64,000 nt of DNA from Vitis vinifera. Its lineage: Eukaryota; Streptophyta; Magnoliopsida; Vitales; Vitaceae. Each line of letters begins with the position of its first letter. Within the stretch, counting starts at the first letter, position 1. Under the pieces are notes generated by a model. The model did not search any database and was not told where the DNA came from. It saw only the letters and a program-made list of their open reading frames with translations. The stretch is from the NCBI RefSeq assembly GCF_030704535.1, contig NC_081811.1:2744501-2808500 (forward strand). Reading direction: 5' to 3'. The position numbers and the translations under genes were made by a program. Shown here piece after piece: positions 47,165 to 58,938 of the stretch.

Positions 47165-48118
47165 ATTCAAGAAGATGGGAAAAACTATGACATGTATGCC
47201 TCCAAATATGTATGCAATTGTGAACAAAAGCATATGTTTGTATGTATCCTGTACAGTACTACATATGTAAGTATGCATTCAGGAGGAGGGATAGTGTATA
47301 GCCTTTTTCTTGTACACATGAAAGTCATGAGTATGAGAGGGCTTTTACAGTGATAGCACAGATGTATAAAGGTTTCAGCATTTTAGATATGGAGGAATGC
47401 AATAAAGACATGAATTTTCAAGCATCACCCTTTATTCTGTCCTTATGCCTTCCTGTCAAAAAATAACACATGATGCCTAGCGATTCATTGGCCTTAATTT
47501 CAGCTTGTGTGCGATTCGTGCTGAGCTTAAATTAAATTCATTAGAACCCAATAAAACAATGGTGTCCAGGAGCACTTTTGCATTGATTTAATGGGTTACA
47601 GCAAGTTTGTGATAGAGAGGATCACATTTTGGTGGATAGATAACGTTTCTGTTTAAGCACATATCTTATTTAAAAGGTGGTGCATTGTGGTAACTTTATT
47701 CCATTGTGGATTGAATGGCAGCAATTCGTCTGAATATTCCCAAGGGGGGAAAATCCTCTATATCACTCTATATCACTGTCTGATCGTGAATTTGATCTGG
47801 GAATTTACGATAATCACTTAGCCCAGATAGAAAAAAAACAGTACTTCATGGATATGGGGGTTTGAAGTTTGAACCCAGTTCAAGGAATAGTAAAAGAAGA
47901 CAAGGCAAAGCAACTGTTAAAGCTTAAGAAAAGCCTCAGGCTATTTTAGTATCAGTGACTTCATACAACAGAGTCACCAAACTCCAGGAGAACAAAGAAA
48001 AAGAAAATTAAAAGAAGATATACCCCTTCTACAATGCTGCTCTTAACATGGTATGGAGCTTTGTGGTAATATACAACATTAGCCGTAGATGCTATAGAGC
48101 TTTTTTTCCAAGGCTGCG

Positions 48119-48427
48119 CTAGAACCAGATGGCTCTGGCTGCAATGAGCATTTGCTTTAGAGACCCATCAACATGGCTGGTAATCACATCTTTAGCAGAC
48201 CCAACAAATTTTCCGCCTACAAACACAGCAGGGACGGAGGGGTTGCACCCTATCCGCCGCAAAGCCCACTCCATTTCCCTTCCTCTAGCGTCCTTATCGA
48301 GCTCATGAATCGCAGGGCTCGCACCCAGATCGTAGAACAGTGTCTTGATGCTGTGGCACATGCAGCATGAGCTCTTGGTGAAAATCACTGCAGCATTCTT
48401 CCTCGCCAACTCCTCCACCCTATCCAT
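48119..48427 (-). CDS. CC-type glutaredoxin (active site CCMC)
   Basis: Intronless, 102 aa. The active site is KSSCCMCHS near residue 20. It has the family blocks HELDKDARGREMEWAL, NPSVPAVFVGGKFVGS and a helical C terminus ending AARAIWF, close to the ALWL/AIWL tail through which ROXY proteins contact TGA transcription factors and TOPLESS-type repression. A role as nuclear redox co-regulator of TGA factors is inferred from the family. An in-frame codon at 48430 is GTG, so ATG 48427 is chosen. A TATA box lies at 48,581-48,590. It has the same length and strand as the glutaredoxin 1.9 kb away, but the two differ enough that the pair is old. Confidence 0.93.
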   Translation of the reverse strand: MDRVEELARKNAAVIFTKSSCCMCHSIKTLFYDLGASPAIHELDKDARGREMEWALRRIGCNPSVPAVFVGGKFVGSAKDVITSHVDGSLKQMLIAARAIWF

Positions 48428-48580
48428 CACAGAAACCCTAGTTTTCTTTCAGCCGAGAAACCCAAGAAATGCAGTACTCTCAAGAACGCAGAAAAATGAT
48501 CACTTGGGCTGAATGCACTAAAACCCTAGCAAAAGTACTCTTCCTACTTCCTTGGTTGGAGTCTGAGGCTTCATGAGCCT

Positions 48581-48590
48581 TATTTATAAA
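48581..48590 (-). promoter_or_regulatory. TATA box of the CCMC glutaredoxin
   Basis: The minus strand reads TTTATAAATA, about 155 bases upstream of the ATG at 48,427. Position and sequence fit a TATA box. Confidence 0.6.
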
Positions 48591-49716
48591 GGTTGGTGAG
48601 GGTGGTGGGTGGTGGATTGCATTGTTTAATCCAAACCCCCGAAAAAGGAAGAACAATATTTGGAAAAAAAAACAAAATTATAGAAAGATAAAAAGAGAAA
48701 GTTCTTTGAGATATTTGTTTGGATAAGGAAAATTCTCCTGATGATTTTCCTGATAATGACCTTTGTGCTAACAACAAGTTGCATCCAGTATTTCTCATTA
48801 TCATAATTCAAATCATCGGGGACTTCCGTACAGATGAGCAGTGTTGAAAGGATATGGAAAAGAATTGTTTAACCCAAAGTTTGGATTTGGTGCTGACAAG
48901 ATGAATCCCATGTGATTTTTTATTTTTAAAGATCAAATCTCTTTCCATCTTCAGGAAAGGAGAGTTTAAGGGAAAGGAAAACACGTTCATTCAAGATCTC
49001 ATTTTCTCGAGAAACAAACACATTAGTCGACTGATCTTGGGTTTTAAAAATGCAGAAAAACAAAATGGAATTTGTCGATTTGCGTGATTCCTTTGTCTGA
49101 CGCGGAGAAAGATAAGAGTTTATCCAATCCAGTTCCACTTTCTCGATTCTGTCTCTTTATCAAATTCATGGGACAAAAAATAAATAAAAATTACAAATTA
49201 CAAATTAATAATCATCTGATCAACCTATTTCTAAGCAGAAAATCGGCACACTTTAAGGTCTTGTTCCAAAAATTGTTTATTTATTTATTTATGTTTTATT
49301 TTTCTTTTAGATGAAAAAAAAGAAGAAAAAAAACGGAAATTAGGTAGAGATTTAGTTTAGAAAATATTTGATGGATAAATTGAACTGAAATTAGGAAATA
49401 TTGAAGTGTCCCCTCAAAGATCGTAAGGGCTACTACGAAAGGGCCGGACAAAATGAAAAGCAAGGCCATTGCGTCATCAGCAGATTCTAAGGTATAAATG
49501 CATCTTCTCTTTGTTCTGCTTCATCTTTAATACGCAAGAATCTTGAATTAAATCTTAGAATATTTCTTTATTATTGTTATTATTATTTCCATGCATATTA
49601 TGAATAATTTATTGGGCGTGAGATTATTTCAGATAATATATATGGTATTATTTGTTTTATTTGTCAATTAGTTCATATGTTAAAATCCCATCACTTATGG
49701 TATCTTGAATTTATTC

Positions 49717-49930
49717 GATATTAGTTATTGCGGGATGCTCGATATCCCGATATTTGGGTTCTTATAAATTTCTATCAGTGTTGATACCTTAAATTTATTC
49801 GATACTAGTTGTTGCAAGATGCTCAACACCTCAAGATTTGGGTTCCTATAAAATCCTATCACCATTGATACTTTGAATTTACTTAATACTAATTGTTGTG
49901 GGATGCTTAACAACCCGATAATTAGGCCCT
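49717..49930 (+). repeat. Three-unit tandem repeat of 84 bp
   Basis: GATATTAGTTATTGCGGGAT, GATACTAGTTGTTGCAAGAT and AATACTAATTGTTGTGGGAT start at 49,717, 49,801 and 49,885, each followed by a GCT(C/T)(A/G)A block and GGGTTC/GGCCCTTA. The spacing is 84 bp both times. A minus-strand frame through it gives a repeated Ile/Leu-rich peptide that is an artefact. Confidence 0.65.
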
Positions 49931-50183
49931 TACAAAGAGTTTTAAATATTTGATCATAAAAAATTCCTTAATTATCATTATATATACATCATCAAGTTTA
50001 AGTTCAACGATGATTTATATCTCCAGCACTACTTTTGTTAGAAAATCCTATCAAAAACAAAATTTGATGGGAAAGTATGAATCTTAAACAATGAGGTTCT
50101 TGCCTTTTTATTTACTTTTTTTCAAAAAATAATAATAATAATAATTATGTTTTAATATCTTTCGAACCGACGTAGGGGGCTTT

Positions 50184-50495
50184 ATGCTGGTAGGTTTAGA
50201 AGAAAGAAAAAGAGAGGGGACAAGTGGGAGAATGAGAGAGGAGTTGAGACAAAGGGAGGCTTTTATTCAGATACTGCAGACTTATTTTAGAGATCATGGT
50301 GGGAGATGGAATGTCAACTTGAGAGAGATGCCCACCCACGACACTCTTCTTCTAAAATCACTACATCACCTACAAGCCACAGGTCAAATCTCTCCCTCGT
50401 TTCATTCTTTTTCCCCTTTTTTTTATAATAGTATGTTTAATTGCCAGAAAATTTGTGAGAAAATTAAAGGGATAAAAAATAGAAATAAAAAGTAG
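50184..50495 (+). CDS. Unrecognised ORF, 103 codons
   Basis: ATG at 50184. The first 73 residues are hydrophilic and look protein-like (REAFIQILQTYFRDHGGRWN, then EMPTHDTLLLKSLHHLQ); the rest runs into low-complexity sequence. A CAG|GTCAAAT donor after residue 67 and a TTTTATTCAG acceptor inside the frame suggest it may be an exon of a spliced gene or a relic. No family is recognised. Confidence 0.2.
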   Translation: MLVGLEERKREGTSGRMREELRQREAFIQILQTYFRDHGGRWNVNLREMPTHDTLLLKSLHHLQATGQISPSFHSFSPFFYNSMFNCQKICEKIKGIKNRNKK

Positions 50496-51657
50496 AAATA
50501 AAAATAATTAATTAAATTAATTTAAAAAAAGAGATTTAAAGATAATAAATTATTTTTATATATTATTTTATGATTTATTTTGATTATTTAATATAAAATT
50601 AAATCATTTATAAATTATTTTACCTTTTTAATTAATTTTAATTTTATTTATTTATTTTTTCATATTTTTCATAACATAATTAAACAAAACAAAAAAAAAA
50701 TTATTTTTTTCCTAAATACTTTCTGATAACCCATCATAACCCTTATATTTTTTTCTTTATATATATATAATATAATTTTTTTTTCATATTTTTATTAATT
50801 AAGATACGCAAATAATGAATTAAAATATATAAATATTTGTGGAAATGACACATGTTACGTTGCCTCTAGTAATTGCAAATGACACCTCCCATTCCAATCC
50901 TGATTTTATTTGATCCTGATTTTATTTGATGACGTAGATGTGATCCAACAGTTGAAAGTTGGATTATTTCAGATACTCTTTCTCATGGTGTTGGTGCTTC
51001 TATATCTTATCGACTTTGAATATTTCTTACATAAAGCTTTTGGTTCTCTTGTCAAGACAAGGGTCGTTTGGCTACATGGTCAACTTCAAAATCCTACTAA
51101 AGTTGATTTTCATCTTGTCGCTTTCCTCTAAAAGCCTAAATTTTTGTTGTTCAACTTTTTACTATTCGAAAAAACTCTTAATTCAAACGAATTTTATGTT
51201 TCAAAACCTCGATAATAATTATAATAACGTGATAAATGTCATTTTTATTGGTTCTTGATTATGATCAATCCTCTAGGTAGTCACTTCAATGCCTCTTGTT
51301 CTTAATGATCCCATAAAAAAGGTATGCTCGGGTGTGTGCCAACAGATCTCTCCAATTCTAAGGTAAAACCTACATATCACTCTTTTTTTGCATTTCTTCT
51401 TATTTTATTGATTTGAGTTTTTACAATATCCACTTGTTTTTTATGACTTATTTTAATTTGGTATTTATATTATAACGTCATCTTAGTAATATCATGTACC
51501 CCACTAATGTCGCATATCAGTCACTTTCTTATAATGTTGTATAACAGTCAATTGCTACTAACGACACAATTAAGTTAATTCAAATATAATTGTTCATGCT
51601 TACTTTGCTCAAGGAAATATACCTATTTAGATAATTCATGTATGAGACGCTTATCTG

Positions 51658-51839
51658 GATGACCTACTACCAAGGGTATCCATAATTTCTACTAAGCTCC
51701 AACTTATTTCCTATCTTAAATTTCATCACGTTTTTTTGGACCATGAAAGATGACCTACTACCAAGGGTACCCATAATTTCTACTAAGCTCCAGGTTATTT
51801 CCTATCTTAAATTTCATCACCTTTTTTTGGGCCATGAAA
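51658..51839 (+). repeat. 91 bp tandem duplication found only in copy 1
   Basis: Two units start at 51,658 and 51,749 with GATGACCTACTACCAAGGGT and end with CCATGAAA. Copy 2 has a single unit at 57,456-57,546. So the unit doubled after the large duplication, or copy 2 lost one. Confidence 0.8.
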
Positions 51840-53499
51840 TTTGGCCTTGAGAGAAAGAGTATACTTTTGTTATTCCTCTTGTGAATGTCACATATCCAAG
51901 GCTCCATTCTAAAAATTTTCAATGGTACTCATTCTTGATTCATAAGCAACCAATCAATCACTAGTTTTTATTTAATAATAGATCTTTTAATACTAATTTT
52001 CATTCAATGAAATTTAAACTCTGATAGACTATTTGACATTATTAATATAAACCTTGATATAAGATTAGTTAATGAAAAATAAATAAATATTTACATGATA
52101 AATAAAAATATGAATAAGAAAATAAAAGAAATTTTGGAGGTAAGTAGAAATAAATTACGCTATAAAGATATTTTACAAGAATAAATAGGTAAAATTTCAA
52201 ATGTTCCAAAGGATAAATAATTTTGATTACACCATGCACTTTGTATTTTCAAATGAATCATAATAATAATGAATAAATAAAATAAATTTTTTATGAATTT
52301 GGTTTTTAAAATAAGTAAGATTTTAATTTGTATAATAAATAAAAGTAGCCAACACGAAGTAAGATAATTTTTTTATATAAATGGAAATAAATTATATTAT
52401 GAGAATATTTTTGATGAAATAAAAGATTTAATGTAATATATATTTAAAATAATTAAAATAATTTTAAAAATCTAAATAATAACTATTTAATATTAAAGTT
52501 AATATAAACTCATCATTCTTATTCTTATTTTGATATTTTCCTTTTAAATTATCTCCACGTTTATTTTTTCTAGTTTATTTTATCCATTGGAATTTCGTAA
52601 ATTAAGAATCTAAATAAAATGTAATAATAAGAGTGGAAAAAAAATCAAATTTCATTAAATCCACATAAATAGAATAATTTCTCAATAATCAAAATTATAA
52701 AATTCATCCGTTCATATATTTTTTTTAAAGTTAAAAATTAATAATTAATAATAATTAAATATCTTTAAAAAATATCATCAAGATAAAGTGCATAATGCCT
52801 AAATTATTTATTTAAATATAGTAAAATTTAAAATTTATTGCTAACAGTTATTTTATAATAATACAATTATTTTTAAAATAAATATGAAATTTAATTAATT
52901 AATATTTTTATTTTTATATAAAATGAAAGAATTTAAGTAAACGAATTTATGCACAATGAAATATAAATAAAACAATATATATATATATATAGATATATAT
53001 ATATATTAAATTTGTGAAAACCGAAACCAAAATTGAGAAGTTTTTTGTTTTCTAAAATAAAAAATAAGGAAAACTCATTTGATAATAAAAAAGGGTTTTT
53101 ATTTTTTTTGTTTTTAACAATAGAAAATAAGATATTTTTAGAAAACATTTTTTAGATATTTTATATTGTTTTCATTTATATTTTTAGGACTAGTTTAAAA
53201 AATAATGATGCAAATATATAAAATAATTAAAAATAAAATATTAAATATTAAATTTATTTTTAAAACATATTTAAAAAATATTAAAAGTGAATTAAAAATA
53301 TTTTAACATTTCAAACAATCTTTTGTTCTATAAAATATTAAAAAATAATTTTTAAAAACTGTTATGAAAAACTGTTTTAGAAAACAATTACTAAATACGC
53401 CTTCAACTCCATTTGAACTTGAACTTGAAGTTGGTTGAGGTGATTTTTTCATCGGCTCAAGACATCCGAATTGCAGAATTAAAGATTTAAGCCCACTCA

Positions 53500-53680
53500 G
53501 AGCCCACAAATAAAATTTGGGTCGGCCCAGGCTCGGCCCATTATCACCTGTCTAACGCTGAACATCGCTTTAGGGTTTGGTTGCAGTACCAGAATCCCCC
53601 ATGTATATTTACGCCAAATGATTCCATCATAGTTTCTTCTCCAAACGCTGCGTTTCTGTTGATCTTTGAGTTCAAGGTAC
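53500..53680 (+). promoter_or_regulatory. Promoter and noncoding first exon, copy 1
   Basis: GGCCCA-type site II motifs near 53,523-53,540, a telo-box TTAGGGTTT at 53,570-53,578, and an exon ending TTCAAG|GTACTG (donor at 53,677) have the form of a housekeeping-gene 5' end. A six-codon upstream ORF starts at ATGTATATTTACGCC near 53,600. The LINE at 54,366 separates this copy from the continuing sequence, so it may be silent or serve as a distant alternative start. Confidence 0.55.
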
Positions 53681-54365
53681 TGCTCCAATCTCTTTTCCCC
53701 ATTCAATCAATTGAGTTATAGCTTAGATACATGTTTGGATGCTGAGAAATTTCTAAGTTTGATACGATCGTTTGGATGCTGGCAAAATAATGAGAAACTG
53801 AAAGAAAATTTTCCATCGTAATTTTTTAAGCGTATAGGGGTCGAGAATACAGAATATGGTACTTTACCTAAAACTCGACACTTCGGCTTAGTTGATCTGA
53901 GGAGTTTTTTTTTTTTTTTTTTGGAATTCTAGGGTTTCCGTTTGAACAGCCGCGGAGATATTGCAAATTTGAATTACAGATCAGACTGGAATTTTCGTTG
54001 GTTTGACGGTCTTTACTATTTGGGAATGTTTCCTTGTATGGAAATAGATTTAGGAAAAAAAAAAAAAAAAACAGAAGAGAAAAGTAATAACAAAATGAAT
54101 AAAAGGGTGAATTTATTATGATCTTTAAGGTGAATTCGTTATGATTGTTAGAGCTAATAATAAAAGTGTGGAATATGGGGGGAAATAAGTGACATGGTAG
54201 GGATAGTTTGAGAAGGAAAAAGTCTACAAATAACATTTGGTGACTTCTGCATGTGCTTGTAGTAGTAGGGCATTGTGTATGCACTTGCATTGGCAAAATT
54301 GGGAAAAAGTTATGCACGCTATCTTGCTAAGATTATGGATGCAAAAAACCTAGCCAGGATGATAT

Positions 54366-56873
54366 ATTTTTTTTTGTTTGATGAATAAAGAGCAATATAT
54401 TAAAAGAAAAGAGGCACAAGGAAGCACCCCAAAGTATACATGTAATATACAAAAGAGAGCAAAAAGAAACCCTTGACTATGGCCTAACCAATCTACAAAA
54501 TCTACAACGGAAGGGGGACCAGAGCCAAAAAACCCCTTAATTCCACGCCCACAGATTACAAAGGAAAAACAATTTACATCCACGAATCGAATGCTCCTCG
54601 TTTTCAAACACCCTACTATTTCTATCCTTCCAGACAATCCAAAAAAAGCACAAGAGAGTTGAAAACCACACTTTCTTCCTTTCCTTTCCCACACAAGGCT
54701 CAAGCCAACCCAATAACGTCTCTCTAACTGAGGAGGGGAGCACCCATGAAACCCCAAAGAGGAAAAAAAGTAAGCTCCATAAACTTTTGGCCAACACATA
54801 ATGCAAGAGGATGTGATCAATAGACTCTTCCTCTGATAGACACAAATAACATCTGTTAGCCAAGTAGAACCCTCTCCTCTGAATACAATCCAAGGTTAAG
54901 GCTTTTTTCCACGTAGCCTCCCAAGCAGAAAAAACACACCCTTGGAGGCACCAAAGAATTCCAAATAACTCTTGCAAGAAAATCCCATAGTCTTTTTGGT
55001 TCCAATGTCTTGTAAAGAGACTTAACATAAAATCTTCCATCTTTGCTTTTGTCCAAACTACTTGATCTTCCACATCACCATAAACCCTCCTCCCTTGCAA
55101 CCTTAAGAGAAAACGTTCTACATCGAACACTTCCCCATCATTAAGCTACCTAGAGAACCTAGGAGCCCACACTCCCCCTCCAGCATGGCTCCACACATCC
55201 TCCACCCAAGCCTCCTTAGCCAAGGATATAGCAAATAAAGAGGGACCACACCACTTGTTCTTCCAAAATCTAACCCTCGTACCATTCCCCACAGAATAAA
55301 CCAAGTTGCCGCCTATCACATCCCAACCTCTTCTAATCGCTTTCCATAAACCAACCCCAAAACTACCTCTCACAACGCAGGGCCTCCAACCGCCCTCTTC
55401 TTCCCCATACTTTGCACAAATAACTTGCCTCCACAAAGCTTCCCTTTCTACTGCAAAACGCCAACTCCACTTACATAGGAGGGTCTTATTCAACAACGCC
55501 ATATTCCTCACACCCAATTCACCCTTTTGTTTATCTGAGCAAACAATAGACTAATCCACTAAATGGGGCTTCCTCTTTAGGGCTCCACCACCCCAAAGAA
55601 AGTCCATTTGGATCTGCTCCAATCTCAAACTCACACTCCTTGGCATATGAAACAGGAACATACAGTAAATAGACATACTAGATAGAGTGCTCCTGATCAA
55701 AGTCAGTCTACCCCCTTTGGAGATATACTGTCTTTTCCAAAAGGAAAGCCTCTTCCTCATCCTTTCCTCAACCCAGTCCCAAACCGCCACTTCCTTGAAA
55801 CGAGCACCCAAAGGAAGACCCAAATAAGAAGATGGGAGCTTGCTAACCTTGCAACCAAACTCAATGGCCAACTCCTCTACATTCTCCACTCTTCCCATCA
55901 CGATGATCTCACTTTTGTCCAAATTCACATTCAACCCTGACATGGCTTCAAACCACATAAGGAGTCAACTCAAGTAGGACACCTGATCAATGAAAGGCCC
56001 ATAGAATACTAAAGTGTCATCCGCGAACAACAAATGAGTGATCTCCACTCCCGCACCTCCTCTACCATTGAGCTACCACCCCAACAAAAACCCTCCCTCC
56101 TTCGCTCTCTTCAATAAACAACTAAGAGACTCCATGACAATCACAAACAGGTAGGAGGATAAATGATCTCCCTATCTCAATCCCCGAGAACTTTGGAAAA
56201 AACCTGAGGGAGTCCCATTAATAAGGACGGAGAAACTGACAGTACCAATACACCACTGAATCCAGCTAATCCATTTATCTCCAAAACCCATCATTTCTAG
56301 CAACCAAAGAAGAAAACTCCAATTTACATGGTCGTATGCCTTCTCAATATCCAACTTACAAAGAATGTCACCACCCCCACTTTTCTACATTGAATCAATC
56401 GCCTCATTCGCAATCAGCGAGGCATCCAGAATTTGCCTTCCCTCCACAAATGCATTTTGGGACTTAGACACTATCTTACCAATCACCTTTTTAAGCCTAT
56501 TAGCTAGCACATTTGCTAACAACTTGTAAAGATTGCCCCCCAAGCTTATAGGCTTAAAGTCATTGAGATCTATAGCTACTCCTTTCTTAGGAATTAAAAC
56601 CAGAAAAGAAGCATTAATGCTCTTGACGAACTTGCTCTGATCATGAAAGTCCTAAAGAACCCCATAACTTCCTCCTTCAAAAAACTCCAACCGAATTGCC
56701 AAAATGTCATTGTGAAATCATCAGGACCAGGAGTTTTATCTCCATTGAGGTCTGAGAGAGCACCAAACACCTCTTCCTAAAAAAAATGAGCCTCTAACAT
56801 TGCTGCAACTTCCTCTTCCAGGACCCTAACCTGCAGCCCATTGCATCTGGGCCTCCACTCATTTCTTTTTGAC
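54366..56873 (-). mobile_element. 5'-truncated L1-type LINE at the duplication junction
   Basis: On the minus strand the element runs from about 56,873 to an A-tail at 54,377-54,366 (T-run on the plus strand). Reverse transcriptase pieces are clear: LSDLNGDKTPGPDDFTM near 56,760-56,710, [15 protein letters not shown] near 56,354, [10 protein letters not shown] near 56,175, and the catalytic THLLFADDTLVFYG near 56,040-56,000. Then come the thumb region (SSYLGLPLGARF, 55.85 kb), GGRLTLIRSTLSSMSIY, and the zf-RVT motif (CYLCLSEEESIDHILLH, 54.85-54.8 kb). ORF1 and the endonuclease are absent, so it is 5'-truncated by about half. The coding part is broken into at least four open pieces by stops and frame changes. 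The usual flanking target duplication is missing: the left flank is the end of copy 1, the right flank the start of copy 2. Confidence 0.9.
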
Positions 56874-57986
56874 AATACAATGGCCAACTTCAAAATCTTA
56901 CTAAAGTTGATCTTCTTCTTGTCACTTTCCTCTAAAAGCCTAAATTTTTGTTGTTCAACCTTTTACTCTTTGAAAAACCTCTTAGCACAAATGAATTTCA
57001 TACCATTATGTTTTAAAACCTCGAAAATAATTATAATAACATGATAAATGTCCTTTTTACTGGTTTGACCAATCCTCTAGGTAGTCACTTCAATGCCTCT
57101 TGTTCTTTACGATCCCGTAAAAAAAGGTAAGCTCAAGTGTGTGCCAACAAATCTCTCCAATTCTAAGGAAAATCCTACATACCTCTCTTTTTTTGCATTC
57201 CTTCTTATTTTATTGGTTTGAGTTTTTGCAACATCTTATAACTTATTTTAATTTGGTATTTATATTATAACGTTATCTTAATAATATCATGTATCCCACT
57301 AATACCGCATACCAGTCATTTTCTTACTAATGTTGCATAACAGTCAATTACTATCGACGACACAATTAAGTTAGGCCAAATATAATTACCCATGCTTACT
57401 TTGCTCAAGGAAAGGTACCTATCCAGATGATTCATGTACGAGACGCTTTTCTGGATGACCTACTACCAAGGGTACCCATAATTTCTACTAAACTCCAATT
57501 TATTTCCTATCTTAAATTTCATCACCTTTTTTTGGGCCATGAAATTTGGCCTTGAGAGAAAGAGTATACTTTTGTTACTCCTCTTGTGAATGTCGCATAT
57601 CCAAGGCTCCATTCTAAAAATTTTCAATGGTACTCATTCTTGATTCATAAAATCAATCACTAGTTTTTATTTAATAATAGATCTTTTAATACTAATTTTC
57701 ATTCGATGAACTTTAAACTCTGATAGACTATTTGACATGATTAATATAAACCTTGACATAAGCATAAAGAAATGAATATCACAATTTATGATTAGTTAAT
57801 GAAAAATAAATAAATATTTACATGATAAATAAAAATAAGAATAAAAAAATAAAAGAAATTTTGGAGGTAAGTAGAAATAAATTACGCTATGAAGATATTT
57901 TACAAGAATAAATAGGTAAAATTTCAAATGTTCCAAAGGATAAATAATTTTGATTACACCATGCACTTTGTATTTTCAAATGAATC

Positions 57987-58026
<40 letters not shown>

Positions 58027-58938
58027 CAAATAAAATTTTTATGAATTTGGTTTTTAAAATAAGTAAGATTTTAATTTGTATAATAAATAAAAGTAGCAAA
58101 GACAAAGTAAGACTATTTTTTTTATATAAATGGAACTAAATTATATTATGAGAATATTTTTGATGAAATAAAAGATTTAATGTAATATATATTTAAAATA
58201 ATTAAAATAATTTTAACAATCTAAATAATAACCATTTAATATTAAAGTTAATCTAAACTCATCATTCTTATACTTATTTTGATATTTTCCTTTTAAATTA
58301 TCTCCACGTTTATTTTTTCTAGTTTATTTTATCCATTGGAATTTTGTAAATTAAGAATCTAAATAAAATGTAATAATAAGAGTGGAAAAAAAATCAAATT
58401 TCATTAAATCCGCATAAATAGAATAATTTCTCAACAATCAAAATTATAAAATTCATTAGTTCATAAATTTTTTTTAAAAGTTAAAAATTAATAATAATTA
58501 AATATGTTTAAAAAAAATCATCAAGGTAAAGTGCATAATGCCTAAATTATTTATTTAAACATAGTAAAATTTAAAATTTATTCCTAACAGTTATTTTATA
58601 ATAATATAATTTTTTTTAGAATAAATATGAAATTTAATCAATTAAGCTTTTTTATTTTTATATAAAATGAAAGAATTTAAGTAAACAAATTTATGCACAG
58701 TGAAATATAGATATTTGTTCCATAAATAAAACAATATATATATATATATATATATATTAAATTTGTGAAAACCGAAACCAAAATTAAGAAGTTTTTTATT
58801 CTCCAAAATAAAAAATAAGGAAAACTTGTTTGATAATCAAAAACAATTTTTATTTTATGTCGTTTTCACTTATTTTTTTAGGACTGATTTAAAAAATAAT
58901 GATGCAAATATATAAAATAATAAAAAATAAAATATTAG

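Larger units (their letters stand above)
46238..48118. other. Interval between the two glutaredoxin genes
   Basis: 46,238-46,500 is the promoter and 5'UTR of the first glutaredoxin gene. A 74-codon plus-strand ORF with a possible signal peptide lies at 46,940-47,164. The remainder to 48,118 holds no recognised gene; the last part should be the 3'UTR of the second glutaredoxin gene. Confidence 0.45.
48600..51072. other. Interval between the glutaredoxins and the segmental duplication
   Basis: No recognised gene. 49,435-49,495 is GC-richer and ends in a plausible short exon (AAG|GTATAAATG). 49,717-49,925 holds a three-unit 84 bp repeat. 50,184-50,495 is an ORF of unknown type. 50,500-50,880 is AT-rich. 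50,910-51,072 is unique sequence before the duplicated block. Confidence 0.4.
51073..54365. repeat. Segmental duplication, copy 1 (3.3 kb)
   Basis: This block matches 56,876-63,349 over its whole length once the solo LTR in copy 2 is set aside. Shared landmarks in order: CTAAAAGCCTAAATTTTTGT, the CTACTACCAAGGGTACCCAT phrase, a TA-run near 52,976, and the promoter-exon block at 53,500-53,680. It ends sharply after GGATGATAT at 54,365, where the LINE begins. Copy 1 alone has a 91 bp internal tandem duplication. The two copies remain close in sequence, so the duplication is not ancient. Confidence 0.9.

Noticed and set aside
53868-54317. 149-codon minus-strand frame, also seen near 63.0-63.3 kb
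   Set aside because: It occurs in both duplicate copies but is interrupted differently, is low in complexity, and lies in intron-like sequence after the first exon.
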